64,000 bases of DNA from Marchantia polymorpha subsp. ruderalis (lineage: Eukaryota > Streptophyta > Marchantiopsida > Marchantiales > Marchantiaceae). Position 1 is the stretch's first letter. Every line of letters begins with the position of its first letter. Below are positions 45,391 through 57,480 of the stretch, in pieces. The notes under the pieces were generated by a model, which was given only the letters and a program-made list of their open reading frames with translations, had not been told where the DNA came from and did no database searches. Made by a program: the position numbers and the translations under genes. The DNA lies in contig AP031356.1 in NCBI GenBank assembly GCA_037833965.1, positions 7,090,501-7,154,500 on the forward strand, written 5' to 3'.

Positions 45391-46321
45391 ATGGTTTGAA
45401 TGATAATTCTAATATGACTTATTTAATTGTATAGTGAAAATAAAAAATTTTGTGTAAATTTTACTTAATATTAAAAATTTAACTAGAAAATAATCGCTCT
45501 AAATTATTTTTAAACATTTATATGAGGACTATTCTGAATAAAACTATATATATATATATATATATATACATACATACATGGAATAAACTCGGTTAAGTCC
45601 GCACTTTGATCTGAGAAGGTTTGTGCGGATTTATCTCAGATGCGGACTTTAGTTTATCTCATCTTGTGACTTCAATCTTTCCGCAATATTTCTATGTTAA
45701 CTTTTGTCAAAAGGTCTTAATAACGAGAAAAGCCTCGGACAACATTCCAATGATTTTCCAGACGTAGTGATACTTCGTACCACACTTCACTTCATCCCAA
45801 AAACTATTAACCATGTGGTCAGAGGTCAACATTGACATTACTAATAGTCCTTGTATCGCAATAGTTAAGAAAAAGGATCGTAAATATCTGACTCAATTTT
45901 TTATTACAATTAGTTTGTGCTGTTGTTTCTCAACACCGTCTACGAAGAACTCATGTCGATATAGTTATTAACCAAGACAATATATTTAAGATATTGGTAA
46001 GTCTGTAGAGATTGATATGAGTGAAGCCTTATCAAGAATGAAACATCACCGTGATTAATCAAAAGTTTGACTTCTGCTGATAATAAAACTCTGGAATTTT
46101 GATTCTTGAAATTTCGGACTTAGGCGGGGTAAGGATTTGCGAGGGTATGTATGTATGTATACATATATATAAGTTCTTAGCATAATTTTTTATGTCCTTG
46201 AATTAAATCAATTATTTGTTTGTTTTTCGCATTTGATGTTTAGCAATTCAGATTACATTTTGATGTAGGAACGAAGTCACGTTAAAAGTACAAAAAATTC
46301 ACGTTGCACAGTGGGGCTTTG
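45391..46321. other. AT-rich spacer with microsatellites
   Basis: Contains an (AT)n/(ACAT)n microsatellite at about 45544-45578 and a TATG/TATA run at 46144-46171. No gene seen. Confidence 0.5.
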
Positions 46322-46402
46322 TGTTGACAGTGGGATTCGAACCCACGCCCTTTCGGACCAGAACCTTAATCTGGCACCTTAGACCAACTCGGCCATATCA
46401 AC
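46322..46402 (-). tRNA. tRNA-Leu, anticodon AAG
   Basis: The minus strand from 46402 folds as a class II tRNA of 81 nt including the discriminator base. The acceptor stem is GTTGATA with TGTCAAC. The D-arm holds the A box (TGGCCGAGTTGGTCTAAGG). The anticodon stem CCAGA/TCTGG encloses loop TTAAGGT, with anticodon AAG at 46367-46365. A long variable arm (TCCGAAAGGGC) precedes the T-arm and B box (GGGTTCGAATCCC). There is no intron. It reads Leu CUU codons, as a nuclear-encoded cytosolic tRNA. No CCA is encoded, which is normal for a nuclear gene. All stems pair, so it is likely functional. Confidence 0.95.
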
Positions 46403-47954
46403 TGGTATGCCATTCTTCAACAGTTGACACATTTTGAAAGTCATATTTTAACAAAATGTGTAAAAATCGAAGTAGATGTGGAACAATGGTGTTGAAAAGT
46501 AAAGTTTTACTATTCTTTATGAACCATATAATTCTATATATAGATATTTTATTCAAAGTTTTAATATTTGTATAGGAGGATTATCATACTATGATGTAGA
46601 TCATAAGTTGCATTTAGTTTATGATAAATCTTATTGTAGTTTATAAACACCCATTGATCCAAGGAAAGAAATTTAAAGATAAATGTTTTCGAGGAGCAAT
46701 TAGTGTTATGAACATATTAATGTCGAAAGAATAAATATATTTTATTGATCATAAATATTTATTAGCCGATGTTACCAACTTGGTTATCTCTATTGCTTGA
46801 AAGACTCGTCAATGTCAATTTGCAATATTACTTGGCAGGATTTCTAAGTTCTAGATTTTTATATTGACTATTTTGATTTGTGGCTGGCTGGTTTAGAAGT
46901 ATATTTTCATGCGAATTGACACGTGTGATATTACCAGACATTGCCATGGAGAATAATATTCGTAGAGCGGGCTGAGTTACACAAAGAACATTCTTCTTTT
47001 CAACCAAGTGAATTTGAGGTACATGTCTTTTGTTGTATACGGTCGTAAATAGAGTTTCATACCTTTCCCCGAAACCCAGTCTGATCTCATCTCTGTCATA
47101 CTAATTCCTTCACTGTCGAAAGGGACAAGGCAATTGCTTGTCGTCTTGGGCAGGGGGTCTGTCCATCCGCATGTCGTGACATTCCGTCCACACCTGAAGG
47201 CAGGAGCAGAGAAGCAAGTAATCCTGTCCAAAACCAACAAACTGGAAAAGGGGCCAGCGAATGTCACAGCAGGTCCAAGACATGCAGCGTACAGCTCTGT
47301 TGTCACAACACTACGCCGTCTTGGACTGATGACAGACAAATGATGCGGTGAGATGGAGGCAAGCGATTACTATGCAGGCAAAACTCTCAAACGCGGGCCA
47401 AGTATATAGCCAAAGTGATGGGAAGACGCCACTCTTACCTTTCTTCACCACATACTTTCCACTCTCCGATGCAGTCATGGGCTGACACACACTGTGACGA
47501 CCAGGAGATGACGCAGTGAACTTACGAGATGTTGGCCTCTCATGTACGTCATAACTCACCATGGCCTATCTATATACACACGTCATGTACAACGACTCTT
47601 TGAAAGACACCTCTCGAGGGTCTGTGGGCGACTGCCTTGTATGTTATTTACTTGCCCCATAAAGTTCACAAAGAATTTCCTACAACGTAGCTTATCAACA
47701 ACTAGCTTTCGAATGAGAATGACCATCCGACTTACGTCGGTTCGAGTCTCTCTAGATTTACAGCTCTTGCTTGAGCCCCTAAAACTGAGAACCTGATACT
47801 GCGGTACGCTACAGCCGTCTTCATAGAGCTCTCTAATTACACTAGTCTAACTTCTGCTAGGACCTACTCCTACGTTATCTCTACTGTATGAACAAATTGA
47901 ATGAGAATTTCACAATTTTTTAACACTTTTTCTACATTGAAGCGCGAGTGTGAT
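46403..47954. other. Intergenic region, including 3' flank of the second ABCG gene
   Basis: 46.4-46.95 kb is AT-rich. 46.97-47.6 kb is GC-richer, with a 120-codon minus-strand frame (47339-46977) that has no recognisable domain. The part next to 47.95 kb should be the ABCG 3' untranslated region. No gene is supportable. Confidence 0.4.
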
Positions 47955-50900
47955 CTACTTCTTCATGTTCCTCAGAGCCATGTAGGCAAGAAATCTGAAC
48001 CCGAATAACATGATCATCATAGCCATCACGGCGATACCCATTCTGTCTAGCCCGACTTGTTGCACCGTGGGATAATCAACGATGCGGCATCGGCCGGTTG
48101 CACAAGCGTAAGTTTGATCCTTGGAGTATTGCGAAGCCAACTGCAACTTGAAACCATAGTAAGTGAACGAAATGTACTTGACCCAACCGATGAAGGCAGG
48201 GGTATTGGTCACGAAGTAGCCACCCGCCAACTGGAAAGTCATCATGATCACCGATGCGAGGGTCGTAGCCTTTTTCACGTCCATCATTGCTGCGCCCAGG
48301 AGAAGCCCCATTCCTTGCGAGACGAGGACGTTGAAGAGGACTGTGGCGAGCGTACAGAAGAACGCTCCCGCCGTGGCCTTCAGCCCAGACATCCAATAGA
48401 TCATGGTTATGGACAATGTTGGCAGAACCAGTTCCAATGGCAAGTCCCCGACTGTTCGAGCGAAAAAATAGGCCGTGAGACGGTACATGCCGGACGCTCG
48501 CTCCTTAGCAAGCATCTGACGTTCTGTCGGAAAAGTGAAAATGGATGAGAAGATGGGGAAGAATCCCCAGAACGTGGACACGAAGAATAGCAAGCCAGCC
48601 TGCACAAACCGAAAGAAGTAAGTCAACATGCTTTAAAGTGTCAAAAGTGTCTTCTTACTTTTAGTCATCAGAGTAAGTACCAAAGCTTTCCTGCTCGAGT
48701 ACCGTGCATATCTAAAACACTCTATACGTGGTTGAAATTGTGTATTTGCGTGAAACAGTCATGCCTAGCAAGACAGGACGCAAGACGTATACAGGAACTT
48801 TCGGCAAGTCTATGGGTCTCTTTTGTAGGAAGCTGCAAAACGAGGGTGAATTGCAAGACGGAGCTTTTCCTAACGTGGGTCTTTACACTCAATACAAAGC
48901 TGAAAGCTGTCGAGGTGATGTAACAAATCATGTCATCTGAGTCACACCTGATCGCCGATGTTGTCCGCTGATGATTGCCACCAGAGCAGGCCACAAACCA
49001 AGGATATGGCGAAGACTTGAATGATTCGAAGACCAGCAAAAACCTCATGTCTCCTCTCCTTCATACCTCGAACGGTCAAAACTGAAAATTGCTCCCACCA
49101 AGTACTGGGCCACTTCACCTTTTCTCTGGATGCTGTAGATGGAAATCAAACACGTATCTTCAGTATACCAAAGATGTACCTACAATCTCCCTACGACATA
49201 ATACGCATTCGCCTGTCGATGATTAAGAATATTCTGTCTTTTTCTGACATGAAATAAGTATATACTACACGTGCTCAATTTCATAAACTGTCCATGCCAT
49301 TTTGTACATCCATCATACACAAAGACTTTGGGTCAGCCGATGTGCAAATTCTGTAAAATAATCTCCTGTATTCAAAAGAGTTTAAAGCACATAGGGATGA
49401 GATAGTATCAAAACTTTTTAAAAAAATGGAAGCGCATGTGTTCATCAATTAATATAAATATGAATCCGCTTCAAAGACTATTCAGAAGTTTAAATTTTGT
49501 ACGTCGAAGGTTTCAAGATTGGAATACCTCGTCTTTCCTCGGCTGTTATGCTCGTAGAACGTGCCATACTCGCTCTGGTTTGAGATAGCTGTTTGCTAAC
49601 GTAGGCTTCCCTCAAAGTTTTCAGAATATCCTCTGATTTATTAGCTTTCCTATGCGAACTGAAAGACTGTTCTCCACCGGCAGGATCGATGTGATGTTGA
49701 ATTCCTGACCATCATAGCCACGAGCCAGCAAGTTAGCAGGATACTTACTAGCAGAGTTTACAGAGCGGTATACTCAGCAGAGTTTGCATTCAAAACCAAA
49801 TACAGAAATGAATTGATGGTCGAAATTTGTGTAGACGAAGACGTCGAAGACCTTACCATTTGCTAGATCAAGCAAGTAATCAGCTGGATTTGTGGCGTAC
49901 GATGGGGAAAAGCCGACTGAAGCGAAGTAGCTCATTGCTTCACTTCTGTGACCGTAGTAAAGTATATGACCGTCGGAAAGGAGTAGCAGCTTGTCGAACA
50001 TGTGGAATATGATACTGGACGGTTGGTGGATGGTGGTGATAACCGTTCTACCACCTTTAGCTAAATCTTGGAGAGTCTGAATAATTTTCAGTGCGATTGT
50101 AGAGTCTAGACCAGAGGTTGGTTCATCGAGCAACAAGAGACTGGGATCAATCAACATCTCATGGCCGATGCTGACTCTCTTTTTCTCGCCACCGGATACA
50201 CCTCTAAGAAATGGACCACCAATTATGGTGTTCTTGCACTTCTCGAGTCCTAATTCTGTGATAACATCTTCAGCTCGCTGAATCTTCTCTTGCTTGGTAA
50301 ATTCTCGGGGTAATCTCAACAATGCTGCATAGACCAATGTTTCCTTCACGGTGAGATGCGCGTACAGAACATCGTCTTGAGTAACGAATCCCGTCCTCCT
50401 CTTCATGCCCTTGTCGTAAGGCATATCGTTATACAGGATATTTCCTGAAAGGTTGCCTTGGCCGCGGCCGCCGAGGATATTCAGAAGCGTGGTTTTTCCA
50501 CTTCCTGAAGGACCCATCATAGCAAGCATCTCTCCAGGCTTCACCCCCCCAACTATATTGTGGAGAATAACTTTGTCAGGCGCGTTATGAGCCATTTTAC
50601 TCCCCCAGCTCTTGTAATCCCACCATGTCGTCTGTGGCTTGAGACTCACACTGTAACTGACTTCCTCAAACTGCGAGACAAAGAAATGAAGCCCAGAAAA
50701 AAATCAGCACATGCTGTACGACTTGTCACCTTCTTCGTATCTGCAACTTAACTATGATAATTATAATTTCTGATCTCATAGAGTTAAATGATTATCAGAG
50801 GCAACTGAAGAATATCCACCATGTCAAACGATATATTCGTGCATGAAAGAGGTTCTAGTGATGCCGATGCTGCAGCAAATGTGAAGCTACCCTTACCTTC

Positions 50901-51109
50901 AGATTGATGGGCAGTGGACGTTCGGACTGAGCTTTTCGGACGGGACCATTTTCATCCATCGGTATCGTTTCCATGTCTACAGTCCAATTCTCTTTCGAAA
51001 AATTCTTGATTGACCCGAAATTTTTCTCACGGGCAGATTCATGATAATCAGCTTCCTCTCCACCTGCGTCCCTGGATACAGGGACCTGTTCGCCTTCTTG
51101 CGCCACCAT
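47955..51109 (-). CDS. ABCG (WBC-type) half transporter, paralogue of the gene at 22.6 kb
   Basis: Five minus-strand exons, 51109-50897, 50670-49857, 49704-49528, 49132-48948 and 48599-47955, join in frame (phases 0,1,1,0) to 2034 bases, 677 residues. A short acidic N-terminus of 71 residues precedes the nucleotide-binding domain: Walker A GPSGSGKT (124-131), Q-loop TQDD (168-171), signature VSGGE (229-233), Walker B LLLLDEP (249-255) and STIHQPSS-like TTIHQPSS for the H-loop. A linker of ~90 residues leads to the membrane domain, with [54 protein letters not shown] and [13 protein letters not shown], ending LRNMKK. Length is usual for plant half-size ABCG pumps of the ABCG21/22-like group. 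It should work as a dimer, most likely in the plasma membrane; the substrate cannot be read from sequence. The last exon is 645 bases, exactly as in the 22.6-kb paralogue. The gene looks intact. Confidence 0.94.
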
Positions 51110-51367
51110 CGCTGTCGGTTACAGAAGCAGCTGCATACGCTGCAGTTGTCTTTCCCGGACGAGACCTCGAGAGCCAAGAATTGAAATTCAAGAATTCTTG
51201 CAAGGAAGATGTAATGTCAAACGACGATGTGATTCTGAGTATATCAGAGAACTAAGCAACTGTTCAGAGGAGGTGCAGAATTACTACTACAGCGCGAGAA
51301 TCGTCCAGCGTTCTCGTCTCGCGTGGACCCGCAGTGCTTGGGATTGAACACAAGATCGTCACGGACG

Positions 51368-51377
51368 CTATATATAC
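51368..51377 (-). promoter_or_regulatory. Candidate TATA box of the second ABCG gene
   Basis: GTATATATAGC on the minus strand lies about 260 bp upstream of the start codon at 51109. That would allow a leader of ~230 nt. Position and sequence fit, but no transcript evidence is available. Confidence 0.4.
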
Positions 51378-52990
51378 AACGGGAGGCGCCCGAGCCCACG
51401 CAGCCTTAAACTGCAAGACATGTCACCGATGGGTCCAGCGGGTCTCTCGAAGTAGAGGCCGAAAACAGTTTACGCACCGGTGAGCCCTGACAGATGTTCT
51501 TCCCTTCTTTTCCGAAGCTTTTCGCCCGAAAAGAGGTCGGAAAATTGCGGCCTAAATTGCATGGCCTCAGGTCTCATAATCCGGAACACGCTCATTTAAG
51601 GACGTAACCGAATGGAAGCTTAGTGTCCGGGACAGGTTATAGGATGCGGTCGAACTGCTAGCTGCCAGATTTGTCCGCCTAGTCTGACGTGTGATCCTTG
51701 TTGGAGCTGAATGGAATTCATCGGTTGAGGCCTGGTTAGATTTCGACTCGTCCAGCAGGACAGCATGGTAGAGGGTTTATCGACGAGTCCACTATGGAGA
51801 GATCCCAGTCATCGATTCCGGTTCGCTCTGGCGGTTACTTGATCGCTCGAGCTTGAACACATGGCCGGATCTGGAAGCCGTGTTGGCAGCAATGGTGTCC
51901 AAGACCAGACGCTCCTGCCAACGTCTAAAGAAGGCGCAGGAAAGGTGAGGGAGGGATGGAGGGAGTGCTTTCGTGATACTCAGGAACGTGGCATTTTTCA
52001 AAGTTGCAACCTCGTTGCGGCCTGTGACGTTTACAAGTGGGAAATTCGCGAGAATTCTCACCCCGTTTCAGGGCTTGCCGCGTGTTGCGCAAGCGAGGAA
52101 TCGAGCAGCCTGATTTCCTCTGCGGCCATGCAGTGCTTCTCTCGCTCTCTACTTCCGCACACCATTTACGGCAGCTTCTGATGTCGCCGCCAGATGCACT
52201 CCGGAGATTCTGAGCTCCGATACGGCCACGACGCTCGAAATCTTCCAAAGCAGGAATCTTCTAAATCATGCCTTCCGTCTCTCTGTCTTTGTAAAAAGGT
52301 GGTTGCCACTCACCAAACACATTTCCTTCTGGAAGCTGAATGTGATTGGAAGAGTTTGCTAATCTCCATTCCGGGCGTTCGTTCATTTGCATCTCTCGTA
52401 ATTCTTTGAAAGGCCTTCCGCCCCCATCTATATCGAGGCAGATTCTTGGCATATTGTAGTCATCATGTTCCAGTCATTACCTTCGTCTCGAGGTTGATTC
52501 GTTGAAGCTATAACAATAGTAAGCAGCTCCCAAACGCTATCGGCCTATGCTTGATTAGGTTTGCCCAAGCGTTACTGAACAAGCGACTGATGACAGCACG
52601 AGAATAAATTTTGACCTTCTTCTCCATTTTCTTGCGTTGACAGCACGACTCAGAAGACGAAGAAGAAGGAACGCCATGTCGAAAAGTCGAAGCGGGCGAG
52701 TGGATAGCAAAAAGAATGGGAAGACCCCATCGGGCCATGTCGAACAAGTCAGATTGGCTCATTTCTCTCCAAGGGGAAGCGAAGTTGTCGCATTGACCAC
52801 GAGTCGAACCTAAACTTAGATGCTTCGAGAATTCGGCAATCCGAGGAGAAGACACCATAGAGACAAACATTTTGACCTTCCTCTTAACTGCCTGTCCTGA
52901 CACTTTCATTCACCCACTTTCCAACGCCCACGGAATTTGTATTCATCCCACAATGGTCCACATCCCCAACCTGCCTCCCTTCTTGATTTA
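51378..52990. other. GC-richer upstream region without supportable gene
   Basis: Upstream DNA of the second ABCG gene. Several overlapping frames (51861-52181 plus, 52248-51925 minus, 52909-52508 minus) have no recognisable domain. Part may be an unrecognised gene, but I cannot show it. Confidence 0.3.
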
Positions 52991-53004
52991 ATCATTTTCT
53001 ATAC

Positions 53005-53440
53005 ACATGGCAAGCTACAACGCATCCCCAGACGTCTCGAATCCTACCTCCCTTCTTGCTTTCCCTTGTGCTCGGATTACTGTTCAGATTTATTGTTGTT
53101 TTGCGTACATCCTCAAGAGTCTCCATTCCTACCTGCCCTTTTATTTTCCCTTATCCTTGGAGTTCGGATACAGTGTAGTTTTGTATACATCCCGAAGAGA
53201 CTCAAATCCTACCTGCCCTTTTATCTTCCCTTAGGCTTGGAGAAATGTTCGAATACAATGTAGTTTTGTATGCATCTTCAACAGTCTCAAATCCTGCCTG
53301 CCTTTGTATTTTCCCTTGTGCTTGGAGGGAGTGTTCTGATACATAGAAGTTTTGTATGCATCCCAAAAAGTCGTAAATCATATCTGCCGTTCTAAATCCC
53401 TTATGATTGGAGGGAATGTTCGATTGGAGACCTTGTGATC
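53005..53440. repeat. Minisatellite, about five units of 80-86 bp
   Basis: Units share GTAGTTTTGTATRCATCC, an AGAGACTCAAATCC-type word, TACCTGCCCTTTTATTTTCCC and CTTGGAG. GTAGTTTTGTAT-like starts fall near 53094, 53175, 53260 and 53344. Diverged and non-coding. Confidence 0.65.
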
Positions 53441-56400
53441 TGCTATATTACCTGAAGGTTTCGGATCGTACATTCCTTCTTATTTTCCCTTCTGTTTCAC
53501 CGTAAAGTGCAACCCTAAACTCTAGTGTCAAAACCAGGGCCAAGTTCATAACAAGACCCATCAAGCCCTACAAGCTGAAACCCAGAGTAATATACAACAG
53601 TTAACATATCCAAATTTAGCGAAGGAGTACTACTAGGTGAGTATAGATGGCTGTTAAGGTCTACACTAATATAGAACTTCATGGACGGTATTAAAACGGA
53701 GTTACATTTTATTGCCAGTCGGCACTTGTGAGCTAGACTTAAATATGTATTTGAGAGAACATGTGATATTAATCAACAGGGGGATCAATGTTTTATATTA
53801 CGTAACCTCCATGAGTCAATAGATATACTTATCTCTCTCCAAACAGGACTAGCTATTTATATCTATCCATATTAAATGACATTTCTTACAATTTTCTGTT
53901 GTTTCTAGAGACTTTGACTTGGATATTGCACATACCTCAGGTACAATTGTTAAAATTCACCATTGTGACCATCTTGCATCTTAGCCCATGTTAACATAGT
54001 CACATGAGCATTCCCGTCAATTTATTATGTTTCTAGGAGACTTTAGTTGCTAAGGCTATTTATTCAAAGCTTCAATATCAGTCTTCACTTTTAGCCGCCA
54101 GGTATTTTCGCGCGAAGTCGCGGGCATGCAATGCCCACGTTTCACGAAATCAATTGGACTCTTATAGGAAAAGTTATCAAATACGATTTTCATTTCCTTC
54201 GCTTGCTCTCAGATCCCTCGTCCCGAATCCCGCCGGCCTGGCATTCATCTTCAGGAACGTGGTCTTTTGCAGGACAGTCAGTTAGTCACTCACTCGAGAC
54301 CAACGAGCCGGGATACGGATTGAAAGTTATCGAATCATGAACTTTCTGGAGTCGCAGACTTTCGTTGTTGGGGCCTTGGGGCAGGAAGAAAGATACGTGT
54401 GTACATGGCCCGCTTCAATCAGATTCACCGGACGGGTCTTTAAGCATCCAGTCACTGGAGACTCCGGATGCCTCAAGATCCCATTGCACCTCTGACATGA
54501 GAATTCCGTTAAATATGTTCTAACATCAAAACTTTTAGACATCAAGCATGTGTTAGAGATGGTGTCATATATTCAACTCAATTCAAAGTAACGTAAAATT
54601 CATATTCATATTTTTCAACCGATAGTTCTAGGAAATGATTGCACAATTCTTTGCTATGAAATTTTTTTGTTAAGGGACTCAATTAAATTATTCAAATAAA
54701 TTTCTGTAGAACCTTTTGTGAGTTTATATCATCATATATGTAAAGTTGAAATGAAAATTTAAAGAATTACTAATTTAATAACAATGTAAATACTTTTACT
54801 CTCATTAAACTAATTTAATTTTAGAGCATCCTTTAGTAAATCTCAACTTCAAAATGAGCACTAAAAGTGACTGCAGTTCATGCTTGTATTTCTTGGTTCA
54901 GGTGTTTCAAATCTTTAGACGTCCTGTAACATGTACCCGATGTCTTTAAACTTCCAAAGATGCACATCTAAAACGAAACTCCATTCAAAATGCGTCCACA
55001 TAATATCATTTAAAAATCAAGCATGATTTACGTTGTTACGGTCCACAGCATGATTCGATGTAACGTTAAATCTGATTATTTAGTATTAAATTAAAAATGT
55101 CAAAAAATAAAATAATTCATGAAATTATATTCTTTTAGATAAAAATTACAAATTTTCCATAAATCTAAAAATATGGTAAATTATCTCATAAATTTCACGT
55201 CATAAAAATTACAATGTTAGCATCAAATACAGCCATGAATCTAAGATATTATTTATAAAGAGATTTATTTTAAAATCAAAATTAAACTTATTCTATTGTG
55301 GATTTTTTCAACATAATTTTCAACTCGTTAGTATGTATCAATTCAAACTAACTTTCTTTTCCAGTTTTTTTGAAAATTGCAATAAAAGATTATTTTTTAC
55401 AAAAGAATCATGTGTGTTATGTACATCCCCATTACATACGATAGATTCAACAATGACTTTGTATACGTCTATGAGTATAAAATCATTATTAGAACAATAA
55501 CTACAAATAAAGTGGCTTCAAAATATTGAAAGACTCATCATCAACCTTAATTTTGCATTTTTGCCTTCCACAGATGTATGTGGTGCATAATAAATACATT
55601 GATATATTCCATTAAAACTATATCAATATATTTAGTCTGATTAAAAATTTAGTCTATTGTTAAATGAATTTCTTTCATAAATTTAGAAGATTATTTCAAT
55701 GTCAATGATCATTTTGATAACCCATTATCTTGATTATATATTCAAAACTAAACCTCAATTTCACAATTTCATTAATTCTATTTTATATCAATAATTTCAT
55801 AAATAATAACAAATTATTGTAGTGATAACTTTTCGTAACAAATAAATGATATTTTTCAAAACAAAAAAAGTTAGCTTGCGTTTTAAAAAATTCATCAGTG
55901 CATTCTTTTAACAAGATGTAAAATCTTTAATAAGAAAAAATATGTTTAGCTAAATATAATTCGATAAGATCTTACCAATTTCAGGAGATTTGAGTACATG
56001 ATAAGAATAAAATACTTAATTTTTTCTTTCTTTACTCTAGAAATGATTCAAGTAAAAAAGGAATGTACATCATAAATATGATGTACATGAAAATAACTTC
56101 AAAATCACACATATTATAAAAAAACTTTTCTTGAAAGCAGAATTTTAAACACTTTGTAATTGAATAGCTGTGTGTATGCAGAAACATATATAATTATTAT
56201 AATTTATATTTTTTATACCATTCAACTGGAAAAAACCGCAAACACTCATTGAAATTAAGAATATAAATTTATGAATCTTTTTAGCATTGAATATATTGTA
56301 TTGAACTTAAATCAACAGTATATGTATTGATTCATTTACATTGATTTAAAATAAATTGTATACTGATTACTAAACTCAGTTGATTTATGAATGCTTGTAA

Positions 56401-56860
56401 TTACAGAATTAAATCAAATAGCCTAAATTTATGCTTAAATTGCTTAAATTTTCAATGAAAGATTTGATGATTTTTTTGTTTGCATGAATATGTTAGATCA
56501 CGATAAATTTGCAAGGAGACTTGTAATGAAGATACTGTTTTTGAAAAAATATGGAATTCACGAGGACGGTTAAATCCAATGTTATTTTGAAAAAAAATTA
56601 GTTTTTCGAAAAAGACATCAACCTGAACAAATTTGCAATCGGGCCGCATAGTTTTACCAAAATGGTGAAATTGATCGTGAAGTAATAAATCCATGTGCAT
56701 TACACTATTCATACAGAACAACTAAAGTAACCACAATTAGATATTTCTTATGCGAAAAGAGTCTCATCCGTATCGAACATAGAATTTGTGCATGTGGAAA
56801 ATATCAAGGTACAAAAGTATTGAAAAGAAAAGTGACAAAGAAAAGAGATTTCGGTCCGGT
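53441..56860. other. Gene-free, mostly AT-rich DNA
   Basis: No gene seen. A short GC-rich patch at 54.1-54.5 kb breaks the AT-rich background (CGCGCGAAGTCGCGGGCATG). From 54.55 to 56.8 kb the sequence is very AT-rich with only short frames. Confidence 0.45.
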
Positions 56861-57480
56861 CAGCGGAATCAGATATCCAAGATATCATATCTTGGATGTC
56901 GCTCCTGGCGCAAAGGTCGCTCCGGCGTCAGTACAGTAGCTTTATATCTTGTGGGCAGTAAAGGCTCTTGGGGTGTCTGGAATCGCTATACGATAATGCT
57001 CTGCCAGGTTGCCCTACATTAGGAGCTTGCCGCACGTGCAATATCCAACTCTGCCCGTGCGTCCTGAAGCAAATTGTGCTAATTTATCGCCGTTCGAATA
57101 GACGGGTTCATTTTAAGCTATAATGCCAAATAAATCGTGATAGCCCAACTTTGTTCTTATTCCTTCAGCACCTTTTGCATTTCTTCGTTTGTGTTCGCGA
57201 TCATCGTGCTGGTTACAATGCTGGCCGCTACACCGGCCAGCATTGTAACCAACACGGGGCTGAGGCTGACAAATTTCCGGGGCAAGGTTAGGCGCTGCGC
57301 TTGTATCTTGTGTTCAAGAATCACAATGGATAATTAAAATGCCGCACAGGAAACAACGGTGAGACCCCGTAAAGCCAAAGAAGCAGACGTAGTGCCTAGG
57401 GATGCCTCTACCTTAGGAAGTCAGAGGGTCCCCACCTAATCGAAAGGACCTAGCAATAGGAACGCACTGGATAACAAGCA
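56861..57480. other. Compositionally distinct island with perfect inverted repeats
   Basis: A block of near-50% GC lies abruptly between AT-rich flanks. It has an 11-bp inverted repeat (56875-56885 with 56887-56897) and an 18-bp perfect stem with 6-base loop (57210-57227 with 57234-57251). A 66-codon frame at 57137-57337 starts with a hydrophobic stretch and spans the stem. No exon structure is visible. It may be organellar DNA moved to the nucleus or another foreign insert; I cannot name the source. Confidence 0.45.
57210..57251. repeat. Perfect 18-bp inverted repeat (hairpin)
   Basis: TGGTTACAATGCTGGCCG pairs exactly with its reverse complement around loop CTACAC. Confidence 0.9.

Noticed and set aside
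46977-47339. 120-codon minus-strand frame
   Set aside because: No recognisable motif and overlapped by another frame; treated as intergenic.
52508-52909. 133-codon minus-strand frame
   Set aside because: No domain, no splice partners, and mixed composition.
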